DNA of 64,000 nucleotides from Bolinopsis microptera. Its lineage: Eukaryota; Ctenophora; Tentaculata; Lobata; Bolinopsidae. This document shows, piece after piece, positions 1 through 11,661 of the stretch (its first letter is position 1; each line of letters begins with the position of its first letter). The stretch is from assembly GCF_026151205.1 (NCBI RefSeq), contig NC_087073.1, positions 11,136,636 through 11,200,635 on the forward strand. Direction: 5' to 3'. A program made the translations under genes and the position numbers. The notes under the pieces are model-generated. The model was not told the DNA's origin. It was given only the letters and a program-made list of their open reading frames with translations, and searched no databases.

Positions 1-346
1 GTCAAACTGTCTTAAAGGTGGCCATACGGCGGAGAACTGTCAGCTTGATGGCGCTGAAGACAGCGGAGATGGTACAGGTGGGACTGTCAGTATGATGGTG
101 CTGGAGGACCGTCTGACAACCTGTCAAATGGCAGGTGGGCAGATCTGACCATCTTATAACCTCGCCACCTGTTATTGGATTGATCCTTTACCACTTATCC
201 TAAGTAAAGTGCAAACTGCACATTAGATTCTACTTAAATCTCCAAGAGCATGATGAGGGTACCATAAATCCACAACATATTCCGCGTAAAAATAACCCTC
301 TTACCTTTATACGGGATGTGAAGCATGGTGAGAAGAGTTACCATGG
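1..346. other. 3' flank of peptide gene A, no gene seen
   Basis: No coding region is recognised. Bases 1-150 contain loosely repeated CTGTCA-type segments. A palindromic GTTACCATGGTTAC (about 337-350) overlaps the stop codon of the adjacent minus-strand gene; the same core recurs in many minisatellites of this window. Confidence 0.4.
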
Positions 347-1067
347 TTACCAGACGCAGGAGAAACCGCCTCCCCACACATTACAGTTCATCCCTCTCCT
401 GGTACACCTCTGCGGGTTACATTACTAGCGTCAATGCTTGTGCTTTAATTCAATCAAAATAGTTAATAGAAAGTGATTTAAAATATTCTCACTGAATTTT
501 ATAATGTTGAGCTGAGACCAAAAATGACAAAATAGCTATTAAACCTTGAAGTTGATAAAACTGCGATATATAAACCACGTTTGTATGATATACTGTTAGA
601 AATTACCTTTTTAAAACTTTCGCTGCAACTAGAGGCTCGTTTATGTATAATGCTATCGTCACTGCCAGACATTTTATAGTATATCGCCTCTGAAATTGAT
701 AAACTAGTCACTCACTCAAACTTTCTAATAAATAATTGATGAGCTGTATTTTGCAGAATAGACCGATATGAAATGATGATAAATAAATTACGAAATACTT
801 TATTTAAGACTTTTTAATCTACGCACTTACCAATGTTGTCCTCTATACCATCAGTCTCCAGATCTCTTTCCACCAGCTTGTCGCAACTCACCTCCATCAC
901 AGCTGAAAATATATATTGTTCAATTAAAAGTGATACAATTTACCTGTCAAAATCGTCAATTTGAAAACCTAGAAAAAGTATTCAGTATTATTTTTGGACA
1001 AGTTTGATAATAAAATAATAGTTTATTTACCGAACATTACTAGTAGAAGAATTGAGAACTTCATCAT
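347..1067 (-). CDS. secreted cysteine-containing peptide precursor, copy A (4 exons)
   Basis: Exons on the minus strand: 1031-1067, 831-902, 607-689 and 347-409. All have GT donors and AG acceptors, and phases 1, 1 and 0 agree, giving 84 residues. Exon 1 starts MMKFSILLLV, a typical signal peptide. Exon 2 encodes an acidic pro-region with VSCDKLVERDLE. Exon 3 carries EAIYYKM and ends the pro-part with a dibasic Lys-Arg, followed by a segment with one Cys. Exon 4 encodes three Cys and ends CNVWGGGFSCVW-stop. The predicted product after Lys-Arg cleavage is 30 residues with spacing C-x7-C-x6-C-x8-C, compatible with two disulfides. Copies B and C share the plan. The layout fits neuropeptide, antimicrobial or venom-type precursors; I do not recognise the family and cannot choose among these roles. 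Confidence 0.85.
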
Positions 1068-2104
1068 CGTTACTTTTTGTTGATGAGCCTTGTTCTAAAT
1101 TGAATTGTTTATCAGAATATAAGCAGAAAAATTTATTAACAGACAAATGTTAACCATCACAACACACTATCAATCAGTCAAAGATAGCTTATTTATAATT
1201 ATAGCTTTTAGATCAATTATTGCAATAAAAATCAATAATAACAACGCGTTACCCTGAACTTGTATAACCAGCCAAACATCTAACAATTGTTCAACAAAAC
1301 TTGAAACAGAAAATAGCTTTTGTGAAAAAACAAGCACAAAACAGAAACAGAATTGAATCATGTGTGTTCTTGAAAAGTTGTAGTTTGACCAAAAAAGCGC
1401 ATTTATCTTCACAAAAATGGGCTCAAGTCCTTGTGTGTTTAAGATGTCCAACATCACGTGATACCCATATAAGGAGACTTCAAGAATTTGCAGGGATCAG
1501 AGGAAGGGTGAACCTGGAAATGAAATATAAATTAAAACACACTTTGTCACCTCTTGAAGGCGATCTACACATGTATTTTGAAACCATCCATCTTTACTCT
1601 TAGGACAATCGACCATTATTAATTTCTAATCTGAGATCAAAGAATAACAAAAGATGTAAGGGATAGTTGGGACCTGATCCCGGCTCCCCTCTACAGTCTA
1701 CACTCGACTATGGCCTGATTTAACAAGTTCTCTAGGTAACCCTGAGAGTGACTATTCAAAATCTAACCCTCTACTCTGACGGGTCTGACCCTGACCCTAA
1801 CCCTAACTAGAGCAAATGCTAAAACACTATCCGTACGAATTGAGCACGCTCGCTCTGTTTTACCTTTAAACATAGCTTTTCTGTATAAACTAAACAAGTG
1901 TAAGCATTTCCAAACTCATTTTCTCTCCCGTTATATGCAGTCCCCCGGATCTCGACTCAGCATCATAAATGCAAAACCATAATGGTTGGTTCATTAACAG
2001 ATAATCTAATTGAAACAATACAATATAACATGTCACCCAACGGTTTAAAAAACCTAACAACTAACTTGTTTTGGGGGATGTGAAGCTGGAGACAGTTACC
2101 ATGG
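1068..2104. other. intergenic between peptide genes A and B
   Basis: No supported gene. Bases just above 1067 should hold the promoter of copy A, but no clear TATA box was identified. The open frame at 1301-1603 (+) has no recognisable domain and looks like chance. A short telomere-like tract lies at 1783-1806. Confidence 0.4.
1783..1806. repeat. short telomere-like CCCTAA tract
   Basis: The plus strand reads CTGACCCTGACCCTAACCC and onward, about two exact CCCTAA units plus degenerate ones. It is too short to be a telomere. It may be a repair scar or chance. Confidence 0.35.
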
Positions 2105-3226
2105 TTACCAGACGCAGGAGAAACCGCCTCCCCACACATTGCAGTTCATCCCATTTCTGTTACACCTCTGTGGTTAAAGTATTTGTGAGTGGTTCAATTC
2201 TTATGAAAATATTCAATCCAGGGCCAATATATTGTCTTATATTTTCAACAGTCACAGAAATATGCAACATATTGATTCCGACTCGGATTGGTAATAAAAT
2301 TTTATTTTAAAACGTTGAGCGTATGAGCTGTAGAAAAATCACACCAAAAATAAGATTTACTACGAGTAAAAAATAAGATTTACTAGAGTGCTAGCAGCAA
2401 AAATAAACCTTTGTCATTCTTTCGCTGCAACTGGCGGCTCTTTTAGCTAGAGCAGTATCGTCACTATCAAACATCTTGTAGTATATCGCCTCTGGAAAGA
2501 TTATTGTGTTTTAGGCAAGCAGTCATAGAAATTAACACCAAATGCAACAGTATGCTGATGGTACCACAAACAATACCAACTGTAGTTGGTTACACAAAAA
2601 ATGTGCAATCGGTACAATGCCGACCGGCTATTAGCCGGCTGATACGGTAACAGCCGGCTAACAGCCGGCTAGTAGCCCTAACAAAACACATGTAAGCGTC
2701 GGCTATTATATAGCCATGTCACTTCATTGGATTCATTAATAAATTTGTCAGTCAGCACTTATTAATTGTGAATTTTCACCCATGGTAATCATCCAAATGG
2801 CAGTTTTATAATGACCTTTCACCTTCTCTAATGAGAAAAATAAATTCATGACAAATTCGGCATTTTGTAGATAATCGTTTACATATATTATGGTTTTTTA
2901 GTTTTTGAATAAATCGATAGGAAACTCGCCTTACTTGAGTTTGTTAAAGAAAAAAAAGAGATGCATCGTTAGGCAACCTCTAACCTCCGTACTTACCAAT
3001 GTTCTCTTCAAGTTCATCTGCCTCCAGATCTCTTTCTACCAGCTTGCCGCAGCTCACTGCTGAAAATATTAAACTTCATAAAATTCATATTAGTGGATTT
3101 AATAGTGTTGAGATTTATTGGAATTGAAAGTCTCAAAATGTAAGGCAAAGAAAGAAATTTAACATTAACACATTTACTAATTCTATTACCAGCGATAACG
3201 AGCAGAAGAATTGAGAACTTCATCAT
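2105..3226 (-). CDS. secreted cysteine-containing peptide precursor, copy B (4 exons)
   Basis: Exons on the minus strand: 3190-3226, 2997-3059, 2409-2491 and 2105-2167, with phases identical to copy A, giving 81 residues. The signal peptide MMKFSILLLV is identical to copy A. The pro-region reads VSCGKLVERDLEADELEENI. Exon 3 keeps EAIYYKM and a Lys-Arg cleavage site. The last exon ends CNVWGGGFSCVW-stop. The four Cys of the predicted mature part keep the C-x7-C-x6-C-x8-C spacing. Exon 4 is nearly identical to that of copy A, including the GTTACCATGGTTAC after the stop, so these two copies are recent duplicates. Function unknown; see copy A. Confidence 0.85.
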
Positions 3227-3561
3227 GATGAACTTGATGAACTTTGATCTAGATAAAATGATTTAATAAAAGAGCTCGAAGACTCATATAGATTCTTTTA
3301 TCAATTGAATTGATAAAAGATATCTTAGATAATATATATATATATATCATATATATATCGGTACAAAGCAAACTATGCAATTGTCAAACTATAAGTTTCA
3401 TGTTTGAAAAGCAATCTTCAGTGACATAATTAACATAAGAATGGCAAACATAATACAACACAGTGCTCCTTTATCAAATTTTATAATTAACAATTAACAA
3501 TTACTCAATACTACTAAACCTATATAAATAACTACAAATCCTAATAACTAATAAATACTAA

Positions 3562-3975
3562 CTAAATATGTCTAACTAAGAATTTCCTAGAGTGCCTACA
3601 TTTAGAAATAATTTCTGATCTTTTATTAATAATGCCTGGGGTTTTAAGTATGTATAGTTTCTCGTCTAAGCAGAGGCCACAATGCCCCGCTCCAGCCTTA
3701 TATTTCTTCGATTTAGTAATAATCTTCCAGTCTATGCTATATTCAATCATCTTCTCCTTGAGGTCCCATATCAATTTTGATAACTCGGTACTCAGTCTGT
3801 GCTTAGAATTCTTAAAACTTTGTCGATGATTGTACCACCGTGTCTTAAAACTGTTTTCAGTCAATCCAATATAGGCCGTTTCCTTGTTGGATGCCGTTTT
3901 AACGGTTGCTTGGTATACTATGCATTTGGCCAGACATTGTCCTTTGAGGGGGCACTTCGAGGCATAGTATACCAA
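3562..3975 (-). pseudogene. Penelope-like GIY-YIG endonuclease fragment, left arm
   Basis: A 137-residue open frame with YIGLTENSFKTRWYNHRQSF, a GIY-YIG-like core, preceded by a Cys-rich KCPLKGQC segment and followed by CGLCLDEK and RSEIISKCRH. This order is typical of the C-terminal endonuclease region of Penelope-like retroelements. No reverse transcriptase is present, so it is a fragment. This arm keeps the frame across the position where the other arm is shifted. Confidence 0.7.
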
Positions 3976-4028
3976 GCAACCGTTAAAACGTTAGAACGGC
4001 ATCCAACAAGGAAACGGCCTATATTGGA

Positions 4029-4331
4029 TTGACTGAAAACAGTTTTAAGACACGGTGGTACAATCATCGACAAAGTTTTAAGAATTCTAAGCACAGACTG
4101 AGTACCGAGTTATCAAAATTGATATGGGACCTCAAGGAGAAGATGATTGAATATAGCATAGACTGGAAGATTATTACTAAATCGAAGAAATATAAGGCTG
4201 GAGCGGGGCATTGTGGCCTCTGCTTAGACGAGAAACTATACATACTTAAAACCCCAGGCATTATTAATAAAAGATCAGAAATTATTTCTAAATGTAGGCA
4301 CTCTAGGAAATTCTTAGTTAGACATATTTAG
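4029..4331 (+). pseudogene. Penelope-like GIY-YIG endonuclease fragment, right arm
   Basis: Inverted copy of the fragment at 3562-3975. The last 100 residues are identical. An 8-bp insertion (TTAGAACG-like, near 3990-4000) shifts the frame just upstream, so the N-terminal part is read in another frame from about 3960. Confidence 0.7.
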
Positions 4332-4614
4332 TTAGTATTTATTAGTTATTAGGATTTGTAGTTATTTATATAGGTTTAGTAGTATTGAGTAATTGTTAAT
4401 TGTTAATTATAAAATTTGATAAAGGAGCACTGTGTTGTATTATGTTTGCCATTCTTATGTTAATTATGTCACTGAAGATTGCTTTTCAAACATGAAACTT
4501 ATAGTTTGACAATTGCATAGTTTGCTTTGTACCGATATTTCATGCTCCTAGCTACAGCTAGTAGAGCCCTTTTTCTATAAGAGAAGAAAACCAGTTGTAT
4601 CATATATATATATA

Positions 4615-5432
4615 TTTTATCGGACCTTATTTGAACGGACATTATGTGAGCGGACATAATGTTGAACGGACAGTAAAATAAACGCCCGAAGGAGTTCAAA
4701 ACCAATAAAAATCCGAATTTATTCATCTTTTTTCCAATTTTAACAGATAATCTTTAAATCCATTTTTCATACAGCAAGTAAGAAAAGCAGTTGTTAGGCA
4801 TTAAATATGTTAAATGCTGTGCAGATGAAGTATGCCATATCTCCCTCGGAAGATATCCCGGTTTCGAATTCTATATTATCGAGATGGTCGGTATGGTAGA
4901 AGGTATTGTCGTTGACATGAAACACCGAAGGTAACCTATGCCAAGTGGGGGGCTAGCGATAAAGCTCACGTTGTACTTCAGGCATTCCAGTATCCCTGTT
5001 AGAGCAGTTGATATCGTTCATTACCCGGTACAACTACGAGTTAGATAAACAACCAGTTGTAAGAGATCTAGAACTAGAAGATGTGGAGGTAGATTAATAG
5101 TAACTCCGAAGAAATGAACGAGGGACCGTAGATCAAGAAAGTGCAGAAGTGCCATAATGTGATATTTATAATATGTAAATTTTATAATAACTTGTTTTTC
5201 ATTGATCCAATGATACAGTTTAGTCCGATGATAGAAATTGAAATTAACTGAAATTAAAAAGTTGTCATATCCTGGACAATAAGTCCGCAGTGGAATAATT
5301 TTTGAAAAAAATGCAACGGACTTTAATTTGGACGGACCGTAAAGGGACCGACATTATTTGAACGGACATTAAGATGAACGCTAGGGCCTCCAGCGTTTAA
5401 TTAATGTCCGTTCAAATAAGGTCCGATAAGGT
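4615..5432. mobile_element. non-autonomous DNA element with GTCCG-type inverted termini
   Basis: The left end carries TTATCGGACCTTATTTGAAC and GGACATTA, and the right end carries the inverse (TAATGTCCGTTC, AAATAAGGTCCGATAAGG). The flanks are TA-rich, so a TA or TATA target duplication is possible. The interior (about 4740-5310) has no transposase. The last 120 bp resemble the shorter elements at 7931-8270, including a central GCGTT hairpin. Confidence 0.65.
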
Positions 5433-5661
5433 ATATCTATATTATATGACATTCTTTAATTAATATGACCGATATGATCGATCATCGAATGTAGTAGTAG
5501 TGGTCCTAATAGTAGAAAATGCGTATTATATATATGTATGTCAATCTGCAGACTACAAAAACTGCGTCAATGGAAAGCGGGACCTAAAAAATATGAACAA
5601 TATTACAAATATTAGCGGACAACAGTGTTGGCTGATGAGATAGTGTGCGATAGGCTTTAAA

Positions 5662-5895
5662 ATGCGTGATATAATGCGTGATATAAGAGGTTGGGAAGAG
5701 ATGTACCGTCGTGTAAACAACAGAGGTGACATAATTATACTAGTAAAGGGCAGCGCACATTTTACTGTTCCTCAACGGGGGGATTGCTTATATTTTGACG
5801 AAGAAAAGGAGGCAACCTTACAGTCCAGGGGTATTTTAATACCCATTAAACGAATCTCGTTACTACGAAAAAGTGGTGTAAGATATTTAGGTTAA
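5662..5895 (+). CDS. small open frame, unknown
   Basis: A 77-codon frame starting with two MRDI repeats, of mixed hydrophilic composition. No domain recognised, and no splice or promoter support seen. It could be a fragment of a mobile element or chance. Confidence 0.15.
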   Translation: MRDIMRDIRGWEEMYRRVNNRGDIIILVKGSAHFTVPQRGDCLYFDEEKEATLQSRGILIPIKRISLLRKSGVRYLG

Positions 5896-7670
5896 ATTAA
5901 GCGTACCATAAAAATATTTTTGATGAACTTGGTGGAATTTTCTAGACTCTTCGTGGAAACCTGTGTCTGGTTGAAAAAGAATATCGTCACCATTACTATT
6001 GTTCAAAGACCATTGACCGATTGACAATTATACATGCATTGTGTACAGGGGTCGAGCTCTGATTGTGTAGAAGCTGAAGAGCTTGCAACACGAACAAAAT
6101 AAGTAATAACTACAACTCCGGCCACTACACCGTGAACAAAAGAATTCCGTCAAGAATCCGTCATCTCAGCTATTCAACTGTAGCTCTTGACGACTGTAGC
6201 TCTTAACAGCTGACACAAACCGAAGGAACAGAGGAACTGACCAGACCGGTGGAATGACTGACAGGACTCCTCCTCACCCTGCTATATATCTGCTGTCCAG
6301 ACATGCAGGCGCTGGGAGGGGTCACTTGTGACGCGGAAAGCGGGCCCTAGTTACCATGGTTACGGCCCTGAGACCAATGTAATGAGGGGGCAGGGAAGGA
6401 GGGACCAATCACACCTCCTGACAGGTCGTTACAAAACCTGCAATCTAAGGGGGCCGTGTGCAGAGAGCAGTTTGACGATCTTAATAGGTAAATAGGCACC
6501 TGGATGTTCTGTAATCACCGCAAGGTAGTCTGAACTTCTCATTACCAACAACCCCAGATGTTTCCATTTTCGTTACTGTGTCACATGGCTCAGACGACAT
6601 TGTATACGTTTAAACTGCAAACTCCCTGTTTTAGAAGTTCTTGACAGCAGTACCCAATATTCATTAGCTGGACAGATACTATCCGTCACCTCTGTTTGTG
6701 AGACTGTCATGCGGACTGATTGGGAAAAACGGAGCTAAGATTTACTTGTAACTTTCATTGGAACAGTAAAACTAAGATTAAGCGCAACAATGTAGCAAGT
6801 TAGACTTAGACGTGACGCTAGAACCTCATCAGTGCCGGCCAGATGGCCGATTAATATGTCGGGCTCAAAACAAAATAACGCCCTTAGGTTAATGATGATA
6901 AGGATACATGCCAGCTGTAAACGGTGTAAAGCACGTTAAGGGAGACAATCAAACTGTCTGCCAGAGCCTGACAGCTAGCTGCCGCACGCACAGTATCGGG
7001 ACCATTTTGAATATACTTCAGTCTACACTGACGATGATTTATTCGAGCTCTGCTCTTCCAATATCTTGGAACAGTTGCCACTGAATAACGATGGTTTGAT
7101 TATAAGCGGTTATACGGCGGTTATACGGTTCTCAATAGAAATAAATTCCTGAGACAAAAACCACATGAGCATTTTTATTCAATCTGGTGCGAAAGAAAGG
7201 CTCCGATTAATTTTCTTTGGTCAAGGAGCGGGTGGCGCATGAGAGGGGCAGTCCACGAAGTTGCAATTACAATATTAATTGTAATTCAGTGTGGTAGTGG
7301 TACCTAATCAGTGAACAGGATGCTTACATTTGCCAACTCAGGGTTACAATTCAAGGTTCAATAGCAAATTGCACACGATATATTATAGGGAAATGATAAG
7401 ATTTGGGTAATGGAGTAAAAGTTAACTGGGCTGAAGACGATTAACACAATTTATTGCTTTCAAAACAGACAACACGACCTTTCACAATAATACTGAGAGT
7501 GTTACCATAGTTACTGATAATAATGACATATCTCCAGAACTCCCTCCAGTTGAAGTAAGATACCCATATTAATATATGTATCTCGAAACAGTGCGGAATT
7601 ATCTACACAACCTTTAAACTACACGTGTTTAAGATCAGAATTAGGAAGTATCTTATCAAACAGGCTCAGT
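5896..7670. other. no gene seen
   Basis: AT-rich sequence with a GTTACCATGGTTAC-like motif at about 6350. Open frames here are short and show no recognisable domain. Confidence 0.4.
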
Positions 7671-7910
7671 TTGTCACACAGTACCAAACGAATGCAGACC
7701 ACAACCATGTCAGCTATAACCACAAACCACAAAATCAGTATAAATCTACACCCAGGCGACCCAGTCAACTTCAAAATTGCAAATCAAGAGATTGAAACAG
7801 TTGCCATTAAGTCTAGCCGCGGATTAATCATTGTTCAGAATCTGAAGAGGGGAAAAAGAATCCTTGTTTATAACGGCAATCTTATGCAAGGAATTATGAT
7901 ATGCCTCTAA
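7671..7910 (+). CDS. small open frame, unknown
   Basis: A 79-codon frame with a plausible globular composition (NLHPGDPVNFKIANQ, then VAIKSSRGLIIVQNLKRG). It ends just before a MITE cluster. No family recognised; it may be a remnant exon or chance. Confidence 0.2.
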   Translation: MSHSTKRMQTTTMSAITTNHKISINLHPGDPVNFKIANQEIETVAIKSSRGLIIVQNLKRGKRILVYNGNLMQGIMICL

Positions 7911-7930
7911 TTTGCAGGAAAATTGGCATA

Positions 7931-8270
7931 TACCTTATCGGACTCTATTTAAACGGACATTAATTGGACGCTGGAAGCCCTTATAGCGTTTATTTTAATG
8001 TCCGTTCGCAACATTATGTCCGTTCACATAATGTCCGTCCAAATAAGGTCCGATAAGGTATACCTTATCGGACTCTATTTAAACGGACATTAATTGGACG
8101 CTGGAAGCCCTTATAGCGTTCATGTTAAACGTTAATGTCCGTTCAAGTAAAGTCCGACAAGGTAATTATATTGAATACATTAAATGAATGCCTTCAAGTG
8201 TTAATTTTAATGTCCGTTCAAAATTATGTCCGTTCACGCAATGTCCATTCAAATAACGTCCGATAAGGTA
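7931..8270. mobile_element. tandem or nested cluster of short GTCCG-type MITEs
   Basis: Unit 1 (7931-8060) begins TACCTTATCGGACTC and ends GTCCGATAAGGTA. Unit 2 (8061-8164) starts immediately with the same left end and has a shorter interior. A third right end closes at 8270 (GTCCGATAAGGTA). Each unit has GGACGCTGGAAGCCC and a GCGTT partner in the middle. The termini match the larger element at 4615-5432. No coding capacity. Confidence 0.7.
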
Positions 8271-9326
8271 AATATTACTTTTGATAGTACGTGAATCTAC
8301 GAATATAAAATGAGCTTTTCCGCGAAATGGTTTTCCATGATCGTTCTTAAATACCAACATTCAACAATGCCACCATTTATTTTTATAAGATGTGCCGTTT
8401 TATCGCACGCTGAATTTTACCTCCAAACGATTAATAACATACGTTAACGTATGCCATTGTCAGTATCACTTTTATAAACTTTGTAGAAATTGAGTTAAAC
8501 GGTTGCGATAACGTTACATTTCCCAGGGTTAGTTACAAAGCTCGCCCTGTTTAAAATATTATTAAATGCCGGCCAAAATAAACCAATCAATCGGTGATCA
8601 AGTTTGACGTTATTGATTAAAACAATTGTCGGATTTCGGAAGAAGTTCATTAACTAAATAGTTTAGCTTCAATTTCTTCAATAATGAATTTCTTCAATGA
8701 AGTGAAAGTGTACTGATGAATATAACAACTGTGCTACTGTTAAGTGTTAACAACCAGGTGTAAAATTCCTGGCCCCTCCCACTTTTCTTTAGCTTTATTG
8801 ACAATCTGATATTTTAAACACAGTCATGAGGTTCAAATTTCATTAAACAATATAGTCTGCAATTTAATTTTACAACTCATCGAAGCTGAAAAATAAATAT
8901 GTTAAGTGATTAACGCGCAATCGCAGATTTTTTAAACCGATGACGGCTTATTACGTTACAGTTTCCCAAAATTATTCCACTAAAAACTTATCACAAGGTA
9001 TTATCATATGATAACTTTTAAATTTCGGTAAATTTCAATTTCTATCGGACTTAATTTTATTGGGTCAATAGTTGTTATAAAAAATGGTGAATAGGTAACA
9101 AGTTTTGTCTAAGTGTTAGCAGACCTTCAGTGTCAACTTTAGGAAGACTGTGGAACTTTAGTTTGCAGCAGACCAAGATGTAGACTTCAAAGTCAAACAA
9201 GATTTTTCATGCCCGAATGACTTGTAACCACAGTTAAAATTGGACAACTTTAAAAAAAGTCGAGACGGGCAAAAATTATTTAATAATCGCAGCTGTTCCA
9301 GTGGTAGGAGGAGATGTGCATCATTG
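8271..9326. other. no gene seen
   Basis: AT-rich sequence without an interpretable open frame or repeat. Confidence 0.4.
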
Positions 9327-9334
9327 CAAAAGAC

Positions 9335-9483
9335 CAGGGACAAAAGGATTTCGCGGCATGTACGAAATCGCGAAATTTCCCATTCTCCGCGACAAATTTT
9401 ATGTATAGTTTAATGTATAGCCTGTTAAATTTCGCGGTATCGCGAAATTTGGCCAAAATAATCGCGAAATCCTTTTGTCCCAG
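9335..9483. mobile_element. hAT-type MITE, copy 1
   Basis: 149 bp, starting CAGGGACAAAAGGATTTCGC and ending GCGAAATCCTTTTGTCCCAG. It is flanked by a perfect 8-bp direct repeat, CAAAAGAC (9327-9334 and 9484-9491). An 8-bp duplication and CAGGG ends are hallmarks of hAT-superfamily insertions. A second 149-bp copy sits in the semaphorin intron at 39565-39713. Confidence 0.85.
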
Positions 9484-9648
9484 CAAAAGACTAATGAGTT
9501 GGACGTGTCAGGACCTGAGGACCTCGAAATTGAAAACTTAAATCATTCCTGAAACTTAGAAACCTGTAAAAAGGGCTTTTTCAAGGTAAAAAAGTGCACA
9601 AATAACTTCATCGTTTAAATTTGCGGGATTTGCTTCAATGTCCTGTTA

Positions 9649-9843
9649 ATGACCAATGAGCCGTTTCACAAAGTAATAGGTACGTTCAGCTCATTTTCTG
9701 TCGCCATAGTAATGATAATGGAGTTTAGTGGAAAGGAGGTAAGACACGGCTGCGTTAACCATTCTTTACCGTTAGATAAAAATATAATGAGAATTGGAAT
9801 CATTGATCTTGAGAATCACGACGACATAATCCAGAAGATTTAG
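9649..9843 (+). CDS. small open frame, unknown
   Basis: A 64-codon frame with a hydrophobic stretch (FSSFSVAIVMIMEF) and a hydrophilic tail. No domain or splice context recognised. May be chance. Confidence 0.15.
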   Translation: MTNEPFHKVIGTFSSFSVAIVMIMEFSGKEVRHGCVNHSLPLDKNIMRIGIIDLENHDDIIQKI

Positions 9844-10129
9844 ACTACGCAAGATTAATCTGTCTTATCAAATACTGTGACCTACCTTATGTGACCAATA
9901 TTGAATAAGAGTTTCGTCAAGACTAATTGACAGGGCCATCACATCTTCTAACCACCCTGCAGCGATGTAAAGTCTCGCCCCTTGCGCCCTAGCACAGCAG
10001 CGTTCGTATTTGGAGGAGTATATCCCCTGATTGGTGACTTATCAGGGAAAGATAACACGAACTACGTGCTGCTTCGAATCTTTGAAGATAACTGCACTAA
10101 ATCCCTGAGCTAATGTACTGGCTCAAGTG

Positions 10130-10760
10130 CAGTGTCATTGGCAACTAAATATTGCTGAATATTACGAGAATGTTCAGCCAGATTTAAAAAATTCAAAATC
10201 TGAATTGTTGGTAAGAGAACCCAGCACGTCGAGTAAGGCAGCTCCGACCGGATCAAAATCCGTACTGCTCACTTGAAATGAAGTCATTGATCTCTAGATA
10301 TTTTGCCAGCTTTTTTTCTTATCGCCCTCTCGTATGCTTTCATTACATGGGATGTAAGCGATAAAGGTAGATTTGTAACTAGCTGGTTTGGCTCGACTAT
10401 CCTTCTTGCAGAGAGGAAATGCATGCGAGAACCAATAATAACTTGGGACCTTCCTTCGTAATTCTTGAGAAGGGTGACTGGAATTTCGCCAGGACCCGAT
10501 GCAGCATTAGGTTCGATGTCTTCAGGAATCAGGAATCAGGAATCAGTAACCTTAATGATGTCGTCCACTGAGAAATTCAACATATCGTCAGTAAAAGGAT
10601 GCTCGATTTGAGGGGGACTAAAAGAAACAGAGTCTGATAGTTCATATGAGTTTTCGAAGGATCACTGAATACTGACAAAAATTTCTGCGAGAGGATAGCT
10701 ATGTCTTCTGGATTCGATTTGATGGTACCGTTTCCATCAAAAAGCATGCTGATATGTTGC
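10130..10760 (-). pseudogene. decayed LINE reverse-transcriptase fragment
   Basis: The minus strand encodes, with several frame shifts and stops, motifs in the order expected for a CR1/Jockey-type LINE. These are a linker DGNGTIKSNPEDIAILSQKF (near 10738-10680), then AASGPGEIPVTLLKN (near 10500-10460), matching the start of the RT domain, then a segment resembling the YRPVSLTS..K..E box (SLTSHVMKAYERAIRK near 10350-10310). Clearly non-functional. The boundaries are approximate. Confidence 0.65.
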
Positions 10761-10798
10761 TTTTCTTTTTTGTTTTTTGAAAATTTCTTAGCACAGCT

Positions 10799-10900
10799 TA
10801 GTTATTAACAAAAAATATTTCCGAATCGACATTATGCGTAAATGAAACAGTTAGTTATTAACAAAAAATATTTCCGAATCGACCTTATGCGTAAAAATGA
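10799..10900. repeat. two-copy tandem repeat
   Basis: The segment GTTATTAACAAAAAATATTT plus the following TCCGAATCGAC and TTATGCGTAAA occurs twice in tandem. It lies just beside the LINE remnant. Confidence 0.6.
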
Positions 10901-11661
10901 AATCAAATGTACCGACAATTTTGTTACAATGAAGCCTTAACCTGTAAGAGCACTTTTTTCATTCGGTTTTTGTAATTCTAAATCTCTGGTTGTGGCTGTA
11001 ATTTCTCTTCCATTTTCTATGAGGTCATAAGTTCCTGCTGTCGTAGTTCTACAGACTTATTGTATCCTTAGTGAGATATTTTCCGTCCAATAGACCTTTA
11101 TTTATAGTCACTATTGAGTATTAGTTCACAACGAAATGTACAAATCGAGCGCAGTGTTCTCAAATTCAATCTCAGACTTAAAAGAAGGTTGACATCGGTA
11201 TAAACTTAAAAGTTGTAATGAAATCGTAGCTTAAAAATCTTATCTTCAAGAAGCCTGACTCGGTGATTAAAAGGTCAGAGCTGTACTATAACCAAAGTGC
11301 AGTTATTGGTAGTTAAATTGATTTGTCGTTAGTAAAATAAACAGAAAACATGTTTACAAAGTAGTATAATCCTTTATTATGTCTGCGAGGATCGTTATGA
11401 TGATGAAATAATAAGTAAAATAATTTATAGGATGGCATTAATTGAACAAATAAATAAGCAGCAATTCTGGATCTACACTACAATGGCCCATTTAGGTTTA
11501 CCATACAGAATAGCCACATAGAGCGACGCTTTAAAAAACGTTCAAATTATTACACAGATGTTACATAATTTTATTACAAAGAGAATTCGCCGAAAGACTC
11601 AAAGACCCGTATATGGCGTGAGTGTAGACAAAAGTACTTCTTACTTGTACTTGAAAAGGTA

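Larger units (their letters stand above)
3355..4538. mobile_element. head-to-head palindrome of Penelope-like element fragments
   Basis: Two nearly identical arms are mirror images about 3946. The outer arms pair with coordinate sum 7893 and the inner arms with sum 7885, because the right arm has 8 extra bases near 3995. A 38-bp unpaired centre lies at 3924-3961. Each arm encodes the same GIY-YIG-type endonuclease fragment. Penelope-like elements are known to insert as truncated, inverted partial copies, which is the most likely origin. The arms are still close to identical, so the event looks young. Confidence 0.75.

Noticed and set aside
1170..1603. Overlapping frames on both strands
   Set aside because: No domain, and located in the expected promoter region of peptide gene A. 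Probably chance.
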